The notes under the pieces were generated by a model. That model did not search any database. It was not told the DNA's origin and saw nothing but the letters and a program-made list of their open reading frames with translations. From contig JAQSYS010000004.1 in assembly GCA_029256005.1 (NCBI GenBank), positions 1 through 21,595 of the forward strand: a stretch of DNA of 21,595 bases, given 5' to 3'. Within the stretch, counting starts at the first letter, position 1. The number at the start of each line of letters is the position of its first letter. A program made the translations under genes and the position numbers. The stretch is from Sedimentibacter sp. (GTDB lineage Bacteria; Bacillota; Clostridia; Tissierellales; Sedimentibacteraceae). Of this stretch, positions 14,371 through 21,595 are shown in pieces.

Positions 14371-15369
14371 ATGATAACAATAAAAGATGTTGCAAGACTT
14401 GCAGAAGTATCTATCTCAACGGTATCCAGAGTAATAAATGATTCTAAGCCTGTAAGCCCGGAAGTAAGAAGAAAGGTATTAAAGGTTATTGAGGAAACAG
14501 GATATAAACCTAACGATGTAGCAAGAAGTCTTGTAACCAGAAGATCTTACTTGATTGGTGTAATAGTTAACAATCTGGCACAAAGCTATGTTGCTGACAT
14601 TGTAAGAGGAATAGAGGAAATAGGAAAAATGTATGGCTATGATATTCTTCTTTGTAGCAGCTATTCAAGCAAGGAAACTCAGGAAAAATATCTGCAGTTG
14701 TTAGATAGAAAACAAGCAGAAGGACTATTCCTTGTTGGAAATAAATTTGATGATGAAATAATTGAAATTGCAAGAGGATTAAACAAACCGTGCATTTACT
14801 TTACAAGAGATGTGAATGCAAATATGAATCATATTTCCATTGACTGCAAATCAGCAATTTATGAAATGACTAATTATCTGGTGCAAGAAGGACATAAAAA
14901 CATAGTATATGTATCTGATTTTGAAGACAGAACATCAGTTGAAGAGGATAAAATTGCAGGATACTTAAAGTCTATTGAAGACAATGAGTTGAATTATTCA
15001 AAGATATATGTTGTAGGTGGAAACAAACATAGCAAGGCATATGAATTGGGCAAGTCATTAGTTAAGGAAACAGGAGAATTTACAGCAGTAGTTTGTAGTA
15101 ATGACGAAATTGCAATAGGAATAATGGACAGCATGATTGATAATGGTATTAAGGTGCCGGATGAAGTATCAGTTGTAGGTTTTGGAAATATCCGAGAAGG
15201 TAAATTTGTAAGACCTGAATTAACAACCATAGGAGAACCTTACTATGATGTAGGTGCTGTTGGTATGAGAATGCTTATAAAAATGATTAAAGGCGACAAA
15301 ATTCAACAGGGTTTAATGGAGTTGCCGTTTACAATGGAAAAGAGAAAGAGTGTAAAAACTCTAAATTAA
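14371..15369 (+). CDS. LacI-family transcriptional regulator, CcpA-like
   Basis: 332 residues. The N-terminal LacI helix-turn-helix is TIKDVARLAEVSISTVSRVIN, with the hinge helix PNDVARSLVTRR. A periplasmic-binding-protein-like effector domain follows from about residue 60. The C-terminal portion (EPYYDVGAVGMRML, MELPFTMEKRKS) closely resembles that of CcpA, as does the stretch ARGIEEIGKMYGYDILL. It is probably a global carbon regulator or a close paralogue. Whether it binds HPr-Ser46-P cannot be judged by eye, and with no sugar genes nearby I withhold the ccpA symbol. ATG 14371 has a near-perfect AAAGGAGG 8 nt upstream. A weak 6-bp hairpin (15376-15393) with a poor T-tract follows the stop. 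Confidence 0.92.
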   Translation: MITIKDVARLAEVSISTVSRVINDSKPVSPEVRRKVLKVIEETGYKPNDVARSLVTRRSYLIGVIVNNLAQSYVADIVRGIEEIGKMYGYDILLCSSYSSKETQEKYLQLLDRKQAEGLFLVGNKFDDEIIEIARGLNKPCIYFTRDVNANMNHISIDCKSAIYEMTNYLVQEGHKNIVYVSDFEDRTSVEEDKIAGYLKSIEDNELNYSKIYVVGGNKHSKAYELGKSLVKETGEFTAVVCSNDEIAIGIMDSMIDNGIKVPDEVSVVGFGNIREGKFVRPELTTIGEPYYDVGAVGMRMLIKMIKGDKIQQGLMELPFTMEKRKSVKTLN

Positions 15370-15486
15370 GATTAATTTGTTGAAATAAACAAAATAGTTT
15401 TAATTATTTAATGACATATAACGATAAATAAATTTCTTGTGTCCCTCTATAATATTAAATGCACTTAATATTTAGGGGGATTACAT

Positions 15487-15939
15487 ATGAAAAAAAGATT
15501 TATAATAATAATGTTGGCATTGCTTTTATTTAGCTATAATTCAATCAGTGCTTATGAGTACCATAATGAAATTGATGATATTGAATATTTGCTCAATGAA
15601 CGAATAAAAATAATGAATGAATTTCTTTATGGGTACAAAGATATGAAATCTTTAGAAGTTAAGCTTAATAAAATTGAAACTGAAAAGCTTTTGGACAATG
15701 ACCTTGATATACTGCTTAAGGTTATAGATTGCCCTACAGATTATGAACTTGCGAAGAATGTTAAGGTTGAAGAAATTCTTACTTATGAAAAAGTTGAGGA
15801 TGGTATTTTCATCAATGTGGATTTAAACTGGCTTATGAGTGGTTATGATGGCGAATTTAATATGATTAAAAATTATAATATTAAATTAGTTGAGATTGAA
15901 CAACAGATGTATCTTGCATACATGGTCATTAATGAATGA
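15487..15939 (+). CDS. Small secreted protein of unknown function
   Basis: 150 residues, no family recognised. The N-terminus is a classic signal peptide: MKKR, then a hydrophobic core to about residue 20, with probable cleavage after SISA (about residue 22). There is no lipobox Cys, so it is likely released or wall-associated. The mature part is acidic, begins with a helical stretch (EIDDIEYLLNERIKIMNEFLYGYKDM) and ends with likely beta strands (GIFINVDLNWLM, YNIKLVEIEQQMYLAYMVIN), a pattern compatible with an NTF2-like alpha+beta fold, which is only a guess. It has one Cys. AGGGGG about 8 nt before ATG 15487 is the ribosome binding site. A TATAAT at 15448-15453 lacks a recognisable -35. It sits between the CcpA-like regulator and an aminopeptidase gene. 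Confidence 0.8.
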   Translation: MKKRFIIIMLALLLFSYNSISAYEYHNEIDDIEYLLNERIKIMNEFLYGYKDMKSLEVKLNKIETEKLLDNDLDILLKVIDCPTDYELAKNVKVEEILTYEKVEDGIFINVDLNWLMSGYDGEFNMIKNYNIKLVEIEQQMYLAYMVINE

Positions 15940-16007
15940 TTAAAATAATTATAGGAAGGTAATTTCATAATATTGAAAAATACCTTAATACTTTTAGGAG
16001 ATTATAA

Positions 16008-17426
16008 ATGGACAAAGAAAATAAACTATTTTACAAGAAACAATTTATATGGGAAAAACTTAGTAGTGATGAAAAGAAAGATGTATTTAAATTGGGAGAC
16101 GATTACAGAGCGTTTATAGATGCTTCTAAGACAGAAAGACTTACGATAAAGGAAATTGTCAAAAGAGCTGAAGAAAATGGGTTTGAGTGCCTAGAAAACA
16201 AAACTGAAGTAAATCCCGGTGATAAAATATATTATATCAATAAGGAAAAAAATGCTGTACTTGCTGTAATAGGAAAACAAAGCATAGAAAAAGGAATGAA
16301 TATAGTAGGAAGTCATGTTGATTCCCCAAGAATAGATTTAAAACAAAATCCTTTGTATGAAAAACATGGAATATCATTGTTAAAGACACATTACTACGGT
16401 GGAATCAGAAAATATCAATGGGTTACAATACCACTGGCACTTTACGGAACAGTTGTTAAATCAGACGGTGAGATTTTTGATATAGCTATAGGTGATGATG
16501 AAAATGATCCGGTATTTTATATAACAGATTTATTGCCTCATTTGGCTAAGGATCAAAATGATAAAAAGCTTTCTGAAGCAATTGAAGGAGAAGGACTAAA
16601 TGTTATAATCGGAAGCCTTCCGGCTATAAATGAAAGTGATGATGACGATAAAAAGGATGATAAGAAATTTAAACTCAATGTCCTGAAAATTCTTAATGAA
16701 AAATATGGAATGATAGAAGAAGATTTTCAAACAGCTGAGCTTGAAATAGTTCCTGCAGGAAAAGCGAGAGATGTAGGTATTGATAGAGGTATGATAATGG
16801 CATACGGTCATGATGACAGAGTTTGTGCATATACTTCCTTACAAGCGATTATTGAATTAGAAACACCTGATAAAACTTCAGTAGCATTGTTTTCAGATAA
16901 AGAAGAAATAGGAAGTGTAGGAAATACAGGAATGCACTCTGCATTTTTCAACAACATGGTTGCAGAATTAATTACACTTCAGAATAACGGAAATTACAGT
17001 GAGCTTTTATTAAAAAGAGCTTTGGCAAACAGTAGCATGCTTTCATCAGACGTTGCTGCAGGTGTGGACCCAACATATCCGCAAGTTACAGAATTACAAA
17101 ATGCACCAATAATGGGTCAAGGCGTTGCAATGGTAAAATACACTGGCAGCAGAGGCAAGTCTGGAGCTAATGATGCAAATGCTGAATACATCGGAAAATT
17201 AAGAAAACTCTTCAATGAAAACGGAGTAATATGGCAGCCTGCAGAATTAGGAAAGGTAGACCAAGGTGGCGGTGGAACCATTGCATACATAATGGCAAAT
17301 TTCAATATGGATGTTGTTGATTTGGGAGTTCCTGTTTTGAGTATGCATGCACCTTTTGAAATAATTTCAAAAACTGATTTATATATGACATTTAAAGCAT
17401 ATAAAGCATTTTACAATAATTTCTAA
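16008..17426 (+). CDS. M18-family metalloaminopeptidase
   Basis: 472 residues, a cytosolic dinuclear-zinc aminopeptidase (aspartyl aminopeptidase family) that trims N-terminal residues from peptides. The expected metal and catalytic positions are visible: His/Asp in GSHVDSPR, GHDDR, the Glu pair in SDKEEIGSVG, Asp in SSDVAAG, and His in LSMHAPFE near the C-terminus. The length fits the family. A very acidic and basic stretch (SDDDDKKDDKK, about residue 206) lies in the inserted dimerisation domain and is probably a surface loop. The ribosome binding site TTAGGAG is about 9 nt before ATG 16008. The gene ends at a strong terminator. Peptide breakdown fits the amino-acid catabolism suggested by the asparaginase gene. 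Confidence 0.94.
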   Translation: MDKENKLFYKKQFIWEKLSSDEKKDVFKLGDDYRAFIDASKTERLTIKEIVKRAEENGFECLENKTEVNPGDKIYYINKEKNAVLAVIGKQSIEKGMNIVGSHVDSPRIDLKQNPLYEKHGISLLKTHYYGGIRKYQWVTIPLALYGTVVKSDGEIFDIAIGDDENDPVFYITDLLPHLAKDQNDKKLSEAIEGEGLNVIIGSLPAINESDDDDKKDDKKFKLNVLKILNEKYGMIEEDFQTAELEIVPAGKARDVGIDRGMIMAYGHDDRVCAYTSLQAIIELETPDKTSVALFSDKEEIGSVGNTGMHSAFFNNMVAELITLQNNGNYSELLLKRALANSSMLSSDVAAGVDPTYPQVTELQNAPIMGQGVAMVKYTGSRGKSGANDANAEYIGKLRKLFNENGVIWQPAELGKVDQGGGGTIAYIMANFNMDVVDLGVPVLSMHAPFEIISKTDLYMTFKAYKAFYNNF

Positions 17427-17440
17427 TACTTACATAATAT

Positions 17441-17467
17441 AAAATCCTCTATTGAGGATTTTTTTTT
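17441..17467 (+). terminator. Intrinsic terminator after the M18 aminopeptidase gene
   Basis: AAAATCCTC (17441-17449), loop TATT, GAGGATTTT (17454-17462), running into T's up to 17467. The 9-bp perfect stem lies 14 nt after the stop. Confidence 0.9.
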
Positions 17468-17511
17468 ATTGATTTTAGTATTATAAATTCATTCAAACTC
17501 GCATTAAAAAA

Positions 17512-17550
17512 CATAAATTATTAAGATTTATGAATATTTTTTGCAATATT
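17512..17550. repeat. Tandem inverted repeats upstream of the oxidoreductase promoter
   Basis: Two adjacent dyads, CATAAAT (17512-17518) / ATTTATG (17526-17532) and AATATT (17533-17538) / AATATT (17545-17550), end 17 bp before the -35 of the downstream promoter. They could be an activator or repressor site, but AT-rich DNA makes such dyads common. They do not match a Rex consensus. Confidence 0.3.
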
Positions 17551-17567
17551 TAAATAGGCGTTATACA

Positions 17568-17596
17568 TTGACTTTTTAAACAGCGGAATATATAAT
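17568..17596 (+). promoter_or_regulatory. Sigma-A promoter of the bifurcating oxidoreductase operon
   Basis: TTGACT (17568-17573), exactly 17 bp, then TATAAT (17591-17596). Only one mismatch to consensus and optimal spacing indicate strong expression. The leader is about 25 nt and holds the AGGAGG ribosome binding site of the first gene. Confidence 0.8.
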
Positions 17597-17628
17597 ATAA
17601 ATGTTTATAATTTATAGGAGGTCAATAA

Positions 17629-18123
17629 ATGCAGAATGAATTTGTACAATCTAAACAAAAAGAATTTGCTGAGTTGAAAGAATATATAGATACCGTAAAA
17701 AATTCTCAAGGTATATTAATGCAAACGCTTCAAAAGGCACAAGATATATTTGGATATTTGCCATTAGAAGTACAACAATTTATTTCAGATGAAACAAATA
17801 TACCTTTGGCAGATATTTATGGTGTTGTTACATTCTATACTCAATTTACTATTGAAGAAAAGGGCAAGCACAGGGTAGGTGTATGCTTGGGAACAGCATG
17901 CTATGTAAAGGGTTCTCAAGATGTTATGGATAAACTAGCGGATGAGTTAAATATCAAAGTTGGACAAACCACTGAAGATAAAATGTTTACTCTTGAGGCA
18001 ACAAGATGTTTAGGATGTTGTGGCTTAGCACCTGTTATGACAGTTGATGATGATGTTTATGGCACTATAGATCCTAAAAGAGTACCTGAAATAATTGCAA
18101 AATATAAGAATCAGGAGGTGTAA
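17629..18123 (+). CDS. NuoE/HydC-like [2Fe-2S] subunit of an NAD(P)H-linked oxidoreductase
   Basis: 164 residues. It is a thioredoxin-fold ferredoxin subunit that passes electrons to or from the NuoF-like partner. An N-terminal helical bundle (about 8-70, with LQKAQDIFGYLP and YGVVTFYTQF) precedes the cluster domain. The four ligands are C86 and C91 (GVCLGTACYVKG) and C127 and C131 (TRCLGCCGLAP), the C-x4-C...C-x3-C spacing of this family. AGGAGG lies 7 nt before ATG 17629. The next gene starts 2 bp after its stop, inside the same operon. Homologues are HydC of bifurcating [FeFe] hydrogenases, StnA of Sporomusa-type transhydrogenases, and NuoE of complex I; the third gene decides between them. 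Confidence 0.94.
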   Translation: MQNEFVQSKQKEFAELKEYIDTVKNSQGILMQTLQKAQDIFGYLPLEVQQFISDETNIPLADIYGVVTFYTQFTIEEKGKHRVGVCLGTACYVKGSQDVMDKLADELNIKVGQTTEDKMFTLEATRCLGCCGLAPVMTVDDDVYGTIDPKRVPEIIAKYKNQEV

Positions 18124-18125
18124 GC

Positions 18126-19955
18126 TTGAAAACATTAGAAGAATTAAAAAAATTAAGAGATGAATCAATTAAAAATTTGGATATGGGCAGTAAGGAAGAT
18201 GAAGTAAGAATAGTTGTAGGTATGGCAACTTGCGGAATTTCTGCCGGAGCTAAACCTGTTTATGACACATTAATAAAAGAGATTGAGGCAAAGAATTTAA
18301 GCAATGTTAGAATCGTACAAACAGGATGCATAGGAATGTGCACTTATGAACCTATAGTTGAAGTATATGCTCCTAATAAAGAAAAAATAACATATACTCA
18401 TGTTGATGCAGAGAAAGCAAAGTACATTCTTGACGAACTTGTAGAACAAGAAGTAGTAAATAAAGCAGAAAAAACATCCTTAATGGATAGTGAATTTTAC
18501 AAAAAACAAAAAAGAGTTGCACTTCGTAACTGTGGATTCATTAATCCGGAAAACATTTATGAGTATATTGCAACAGATGGATATATGGCATTAGGCAAGG
18601 CTCTAAGCATGACATCTGATGAAGTTATAACATTAATGAAGAATTCAGGACTAAGAGGCAGAGGCGGAGCTGGATTCCCTACAGGAATGAAGTGGAGCTT
18701 TGCTGCACCAAATAAAGCAGACCAAAAATATATTATCTGTAATGCTGACGAAGGAGACCCAGGTGCATTCATGGACAGAAGCGTTCTTGAAGGAGACCCA
18801 CATGCTGTTTTGGAAGCAATGGCTATTGCAGGATATGCAATTGGCGCTACAAAGGGATTTATATACGTGAGGGCTGAGTACCCTGTTGCAGTTCATAGAC
18901 TTGAAATTGCAATAAAACAAGCAAGAGAATTAGGACTGTTAGGTAAAAATATTTTTAATTCAGGCTTTGATTTTGATATAGAAACAAGACTTGGAGCTGG
19001 CGCATTCGTATGCGGTGAAGAAACAGCATTAATGCAGTCTATTGAAGGCAAAAGAGGTATGTCAAGAGTTAAACCTCCATTCCCTGCAAATAAAGGTCTT
19101 TGGGGAAAGCCATCTGTAATTAACAATGTTGAAACATTAGCTAATATTCCTCAAATTGTTCATAATGGACCTGAGTGGTTTAAAAGCTTTGGAACAGAAA
19201 AATCAGCAGGTACTAAGGTTTTTGCTCTTGGTGGCAAAATTACAAACACTGGACTTGTGGAAGTTCCTATGGGGACAACTTTGAGAGAAGTTATTTATGA
19301 TATTGGCGGTGGATGCCCTAACGGAAAAGAATTTAAAGCTGTTCAAACAGGTGGACCTTCCGGTGGATGCTTGACTAAAGATCATCTAGATACTCCTATT
19401 GAATATGAAACACTCATGGCCGTTGGATCTATGATGGGTTCAGGCGGAATGATAGTTATGGATGAAGATAACTGCATGGTTGATATAGCAAGATTCTTCC
19501 TAGAATTTACAGTTGATGAATCCTGTGGTAAATGTACACCTTGCAGAGTTGGAACTAAGAGAATGCTCTCGATTTTAGAGAAAATAACTTCTGGTAATGG
19601 AACAATGGAAGATTTGGACGAGTTAGAATCATTGGCACAAAGTGTAAAGGATTCATCCCTTTGCGGTCTTGGACAAACAGCTCCAAATCCTGTATTATCA
19701 ACACTTAGATATTTTAAAAATGAATATATCGCGCATGTTGTAGATAAAAAATGTCCAGCTAAGCATTGTAAGGCATTATTGACATATGAAATTAACAAGG
19801 ACAAGTGTACAGGATGTACTCTATGTGCAAGAAAATGTCCGGTGCATTGTATCGATGGCACTGTTAAGAATCCTCATGTCATCAATCAGGAATTGTGTAT
19901 TAAATGCGGTAATTGCTTCAGCGTATGTAGATTCGGCGCTGTTGAAAAGAACTAA
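18126..19955 (+). CDS. NuoF/HydB-like flavoprotein subunit with NADH, FMN and Fe-S sites
   Basis: 609 residues. An N-terminal thioredoxin-like [2Fe-2S] domain (about 25-110, ATCGISAGA and QTGCIGMC) precedes the NuoF core. The core has the FMN/NADH-binding glycine-rich LRGRGGAGFPTGMKW (about 174-188) and CNADEGDPGAFMDR, then an SLBB-type region. The N3-type [4Fe-4S] motif is ESCGKCTPCRVG with a later CGLG. A C-terminal pair of [4Fe-4S] ferredoxin clusters (CTGCTLCARKCP, CIKCGNCFSVC) is present. These extra domains at both ends separate HydB/StnB of soluble bifurcating complexes from NuoF of complex I. The start is TTG 18126 with AGGAGGTG at 18114-18121. It is cotranscribed with the preceding and following genes. 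FMN in this subunit is the proposed bifurcation site in the family. Confidence 0.94.
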   Translation: MKTLEELKKLRDESIKNLDMGSKEDEVRIVVGMATCGISAGAKPVYDTLIKEIEAKNLSNVRIVQTGCIGMCTYEPIVEVYAPNKEKITYTHVDAEKAKYILDELVEQEVVNKAEKTSLMDSEFYKKQKRVALRNCGFINPENIYEYIATDGYMALGKALSMTSDEVITLMKNSGLRGRGGAGFPTGMKWSFAAPNKADQKYIICNADEGDPGAFMDRSVLEGDPHAVLEAMAIAGYAIGATKGFIYVRAEYPVAVHRLEIAIKQARELGLLGKNIFNSGFDFDIETRLGAGAFVCGEETALMQSIEGKRGMSRVKPPFPANKGLWGKPSVINNVETLANIPQIVHNGPEWFKSFGTEKSAGTKVFALGGKITNTGLVEVPMGTTLREVIYDIGGGCPNGKEFKAVQTGGPSGGCLTKDHLDTPIEYETLMAVGSMMGSGGMIVMDEDNCMVDIARFFLEFTVDESCGKCTPCRVGTKRMLSILEKITSGNGTMEDLDELESLAQSVKDSSLCGLGQTAPNPVLSTLRYFKNEYIAHVVDKKCPAKHCKALLTYEINKDKCTGCTLCARKCPVHCIDGTVKNPHVINQELCIKCGNCFSVCRFGAVEKN

Positions 19956-19970
19956 GAGGGAGGAATTAAC

Positions 19971-21595
19971 GTGGCTATAGTTAAACTTAATATAAACGGA
20001 AAAGAAATAATGGCTGAAGCTGGCAAGACTGTATTACAGGCAGCTTTAGAAAATAATATAAATATTCCCCACCTGTGTTTTGATGAAAGACTTGAAACTT
20101 ATGCAGGCTGCGGACTTTGTATAATTGAAATCGAAGGCCAACCAAAGACTGCAAGAGCATGTGCTACACCTGTATCTGACGGATTGGTTGTTAGCAGCGA
20201 CACAAAAAAGGTTGTGGAAGCAAGAAATACAGCAATGAATTTGCTGGTATCTCAGCACATTGGAGATTGTAAACCACCATGTACATTGAACTGTCCTGCA
20301 GAGACAGATGTACAGGGTTATGTTGGATTAGTTGCAAATAAACAGCCTTTAGAGTCGTTAAAATTAATAAAAGAAAAGTTGCCGCTGCCAGCATGTATAG
20401 GAAGGGTATGCCCTCATCCATGCGAAAAGGCATGCAGAAGACAGCATGTTGAAGATTCAGTTTCAATAGCATGTATTAAAACTTATGCAGCAGATTATGA
20501 TTTGAATGCAGAAAAACAATATATACCAACTTTAAAACCATCAACCGGCAAAAAGGTTGCAGTAGTTGGAGCAGGTCCTGCAGGTTTATCAGCAGCATAT
20601 TTCTTATTAAGAGCGGGTCATGCAGTAGAAGTATTTGAAGCTATGCCAAAACCAGGCGGAATGTTAAGATACGGAATACCTGAATACCGTCTTCCTAAAA
20701 ATGTTGTTGATGCTGAAGTTGCCATCATAGAAGAAATGGGAGCTGAAATTAATTATGGTGTAAAAATTGGAGAGGATATGTCTCTCGAATATTTACAAAA
20801 TAATTATGATGCAGTATTTTTAGGAATTGGAGCTTGGAAAAGCTCACCAATGAGATGCGAAGGCGAAAACATAACTGGAGTATTAGGCGGAATTGACTTT
20901 TTAATAAATGTTGCAGAAAACAAACCTGTAAAAATAGGTAAAAAAGTTATAGTTGTTGGTGGTGGTAACACAGCTATGGACGTTGCAAGAACCAGCATTC
21001 GTCTTGGAGCTGAAGAAGTAAGAGTCGTATATAGAAGAACTGAAAGTGAAATGCCTGCTGAAAAAATAGAAATACATGAAGCAAAGGAAGAAGGAGTAAT
21101 ATTCTCTTACCTTTCAGCTCCTGTATTGGTAGAAGGTGACGATAAGGTTACCGGATTAAGATGCGAAAAAATGGTTCTTGGTGAAAAGGATGCATCAGGC
21201 AGACAAAAACCTGAACCAACTGGCGAATTTGTAACATTTGAAGCTGATACAATAATAGCAGCAATCGGACAAGAAGTAGATTGTGGTAAAATTAATGTTG
21301 CACAAGGTAAAAAGAAAAATATTCAAATAAATGAATCAACATTTGAAACAAACCTAAGAGGAGTTTTTGCCGGTGGTGATGCAGCAACAGGTCCTAAAAT
21401 TGCAATTGAAGCAATTGCACAAGCACTGCATGCATGCGAAGCAATAAACGGTTATCTAAACGGAGAAATAATTCCTTACAAGAAATTGCCGTTAGTATAC
21501 ACTGAAGTTACTAAGGAAGACTTTAAGGACAGAGTATCAGTTCCAAGAGTTCAGCATAGAACTGTAGAAGCAGAACTTAGAAAAGTGAACTTTCA
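19971..21595 (+). CDS. [2Fe-2S] plus GltD/NfnB-like FAD-NADPH oxidoreductase (StnC-like), 3' end outside window
   Basis: At least 541 residues, open at the window edge. A NuoG-type [2Fe-2S] domain comes first (C36-x10-C47-x2-C50-x13-C64). The His-ligated cluster that follows in NuoG and HydA is absent. Instead comes the GltD-type Fe-S domain (C100, C104, C108, then GRVCPHPCEKAC, about 144-155). The FAD-binding GAGPAG (200-205) with PGGMLRYGIPEYRLP and the NADPH-binding GGGNTAMDVARTS (about 327) with VYRRTESEMPA follow, and GGDAATGP marks the end of the FAD fold. The final visible segment (PRVQHRTVEAELRKVNF) is the usual GltD-family tail. GTG 19971 has GGGAGG upstream. With the two preceding genes it matches Stn-type transhydrogenase (NADH, ferredoxin and NADP). 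A C-terminal extension may lie beyond the window. Confidence 0.92.
   Translation, partial: MAIVKLNINGKEIMAEAGKTVLQAALENNINIPHLCFDERLETYAGCGLCIIEIEGQPKTARACATPVSDGLVVSSDTKKVVEARNTAMNLLVSQHIGDCKPPCTLNCPAETDVQGYVGLVANKQPLESLKLIKEKLPLPACIGRVCPHPCEKACRRQHVEDSVSIACIKTYAADYDLNAEKQYIPTLKPSTGKKVAVVGAGPAGLSAAYFLLRAGHAVEVFEAMPKPGGMLRYGIPEYRLPKNVVDAEVAIIEEMGAEINYGVKIGEDMSLEYLQNNYDAVFLGIGAWKSSPMRCEGENITGVLGGIDFLINVAENKPVKIGKKVIVVGGGNTAMDVARTSIRLGAEEVRVVYRRTESEMPAEKIEIHEAKEEGVIFSYLSAPVLVEGDDKVTGLRCEKMVLGEKDASGRQKPEPTGEFVTFEADTIIAAIGQEVDCGKINVAQGKKKNIQINESTFETNLRGVFAGGDAATGPKIAIEAIAQALHACEAINGYLNGEIIPYKKLPLVYTEVTKEDFKDRVSVPRVQHRTVEAELRKVNF

Noticed and set aside
19382..19861. 159-residue reading frame on the minus strand
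   Set aside because: It lies wholly inside the NuoF/HydB-like gene, has no ribosome binding site and no recognisable domain; it is an antisense shadow.
19971..21595. Plain NuoG or HydA [FeFe] hydrogenase subunit
   Set aside because: Only the first 75 residues are NuoG-like; the His-ligated cluster and H-cluster motifs are missing in the visible part and a GltD-type FAD-NADPH module follows.

Overview
The window looks like chromosome from a motile, strictly anaerobic, low-GC Gram-positive bacterium, most likely class Clostridia or Tissierellia. The evidence is AT-rich DNA, strong GGAGG ribosome binding sites, TTG, GTG and possibly ATT starts, a short flagellin, a bacteriohemerythrin, the MEP isoprenoid pathway and a NuoE/NuoF-type electron-bifurcating complex. 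I cannot name the genus. No transposase, integrase, CRISPR array, tRNA or rRNA was seen, so this is mostly core chromosome.

Layout. Bases 1-5300 carry motility and sensing genes: flagellin behind a leader with two CsrA-type GGA sites, a membrane EAL phosphodiesterase with a decayed GGDEF domain and an apparent ATT start, a bacteriohemerythrin, and an OmpR-type two-component pair. A methyl-accepting chemotaxis protein (5316-7073, minus) converges on the histidine kinase across a shared bidirectional terminator and has a textbook sigma-28 promoter. NAD kinase (minus) follows, divergent from a compact plus-strand run: RluA-family pseudouridine synthase, type I asparaginase, PHP phosphoesterase, then ispD-ispF. 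Repeats built from TGAACA/TGTTCA units sit immediately before the ribosome binding sites of ispD and of a minimal FtsH-like protease.

Bases 13785-14370 hold no protein gene. They contain what looks like a self-contained structured noncoding RNA of about 330 nt, with its own promoter, a 5'-3' closing helix, several internal hairpins and an intrinsic terminator. I could not assign its family with confidence. It is followed by a CcpA-like LacI-family regulator, a small secreted protein of unknown function and an M18 aminopeptidase.

The last 4 kb is an operon behind a strong sigma-A promoter: a NuoE/HydC-like [2Fe-2S] protein, a NuoF/HydB-like flavoprotein, and a long gene running off the end of the window. 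That last gene joins a NuoG-type [2Fe-2S] domain to a GltD/NfnB-type FAD-NADPH module. The architecture matches Stn-type (Sporomusa-type Nfn) electron-bifurcating transhydrogenases, which link NADH, ferredoxin and NADPH pools. The features most worth a second look are the noncoding RNA, this bifurcating complex, the intergenic repeat family and the minimal FtsH.
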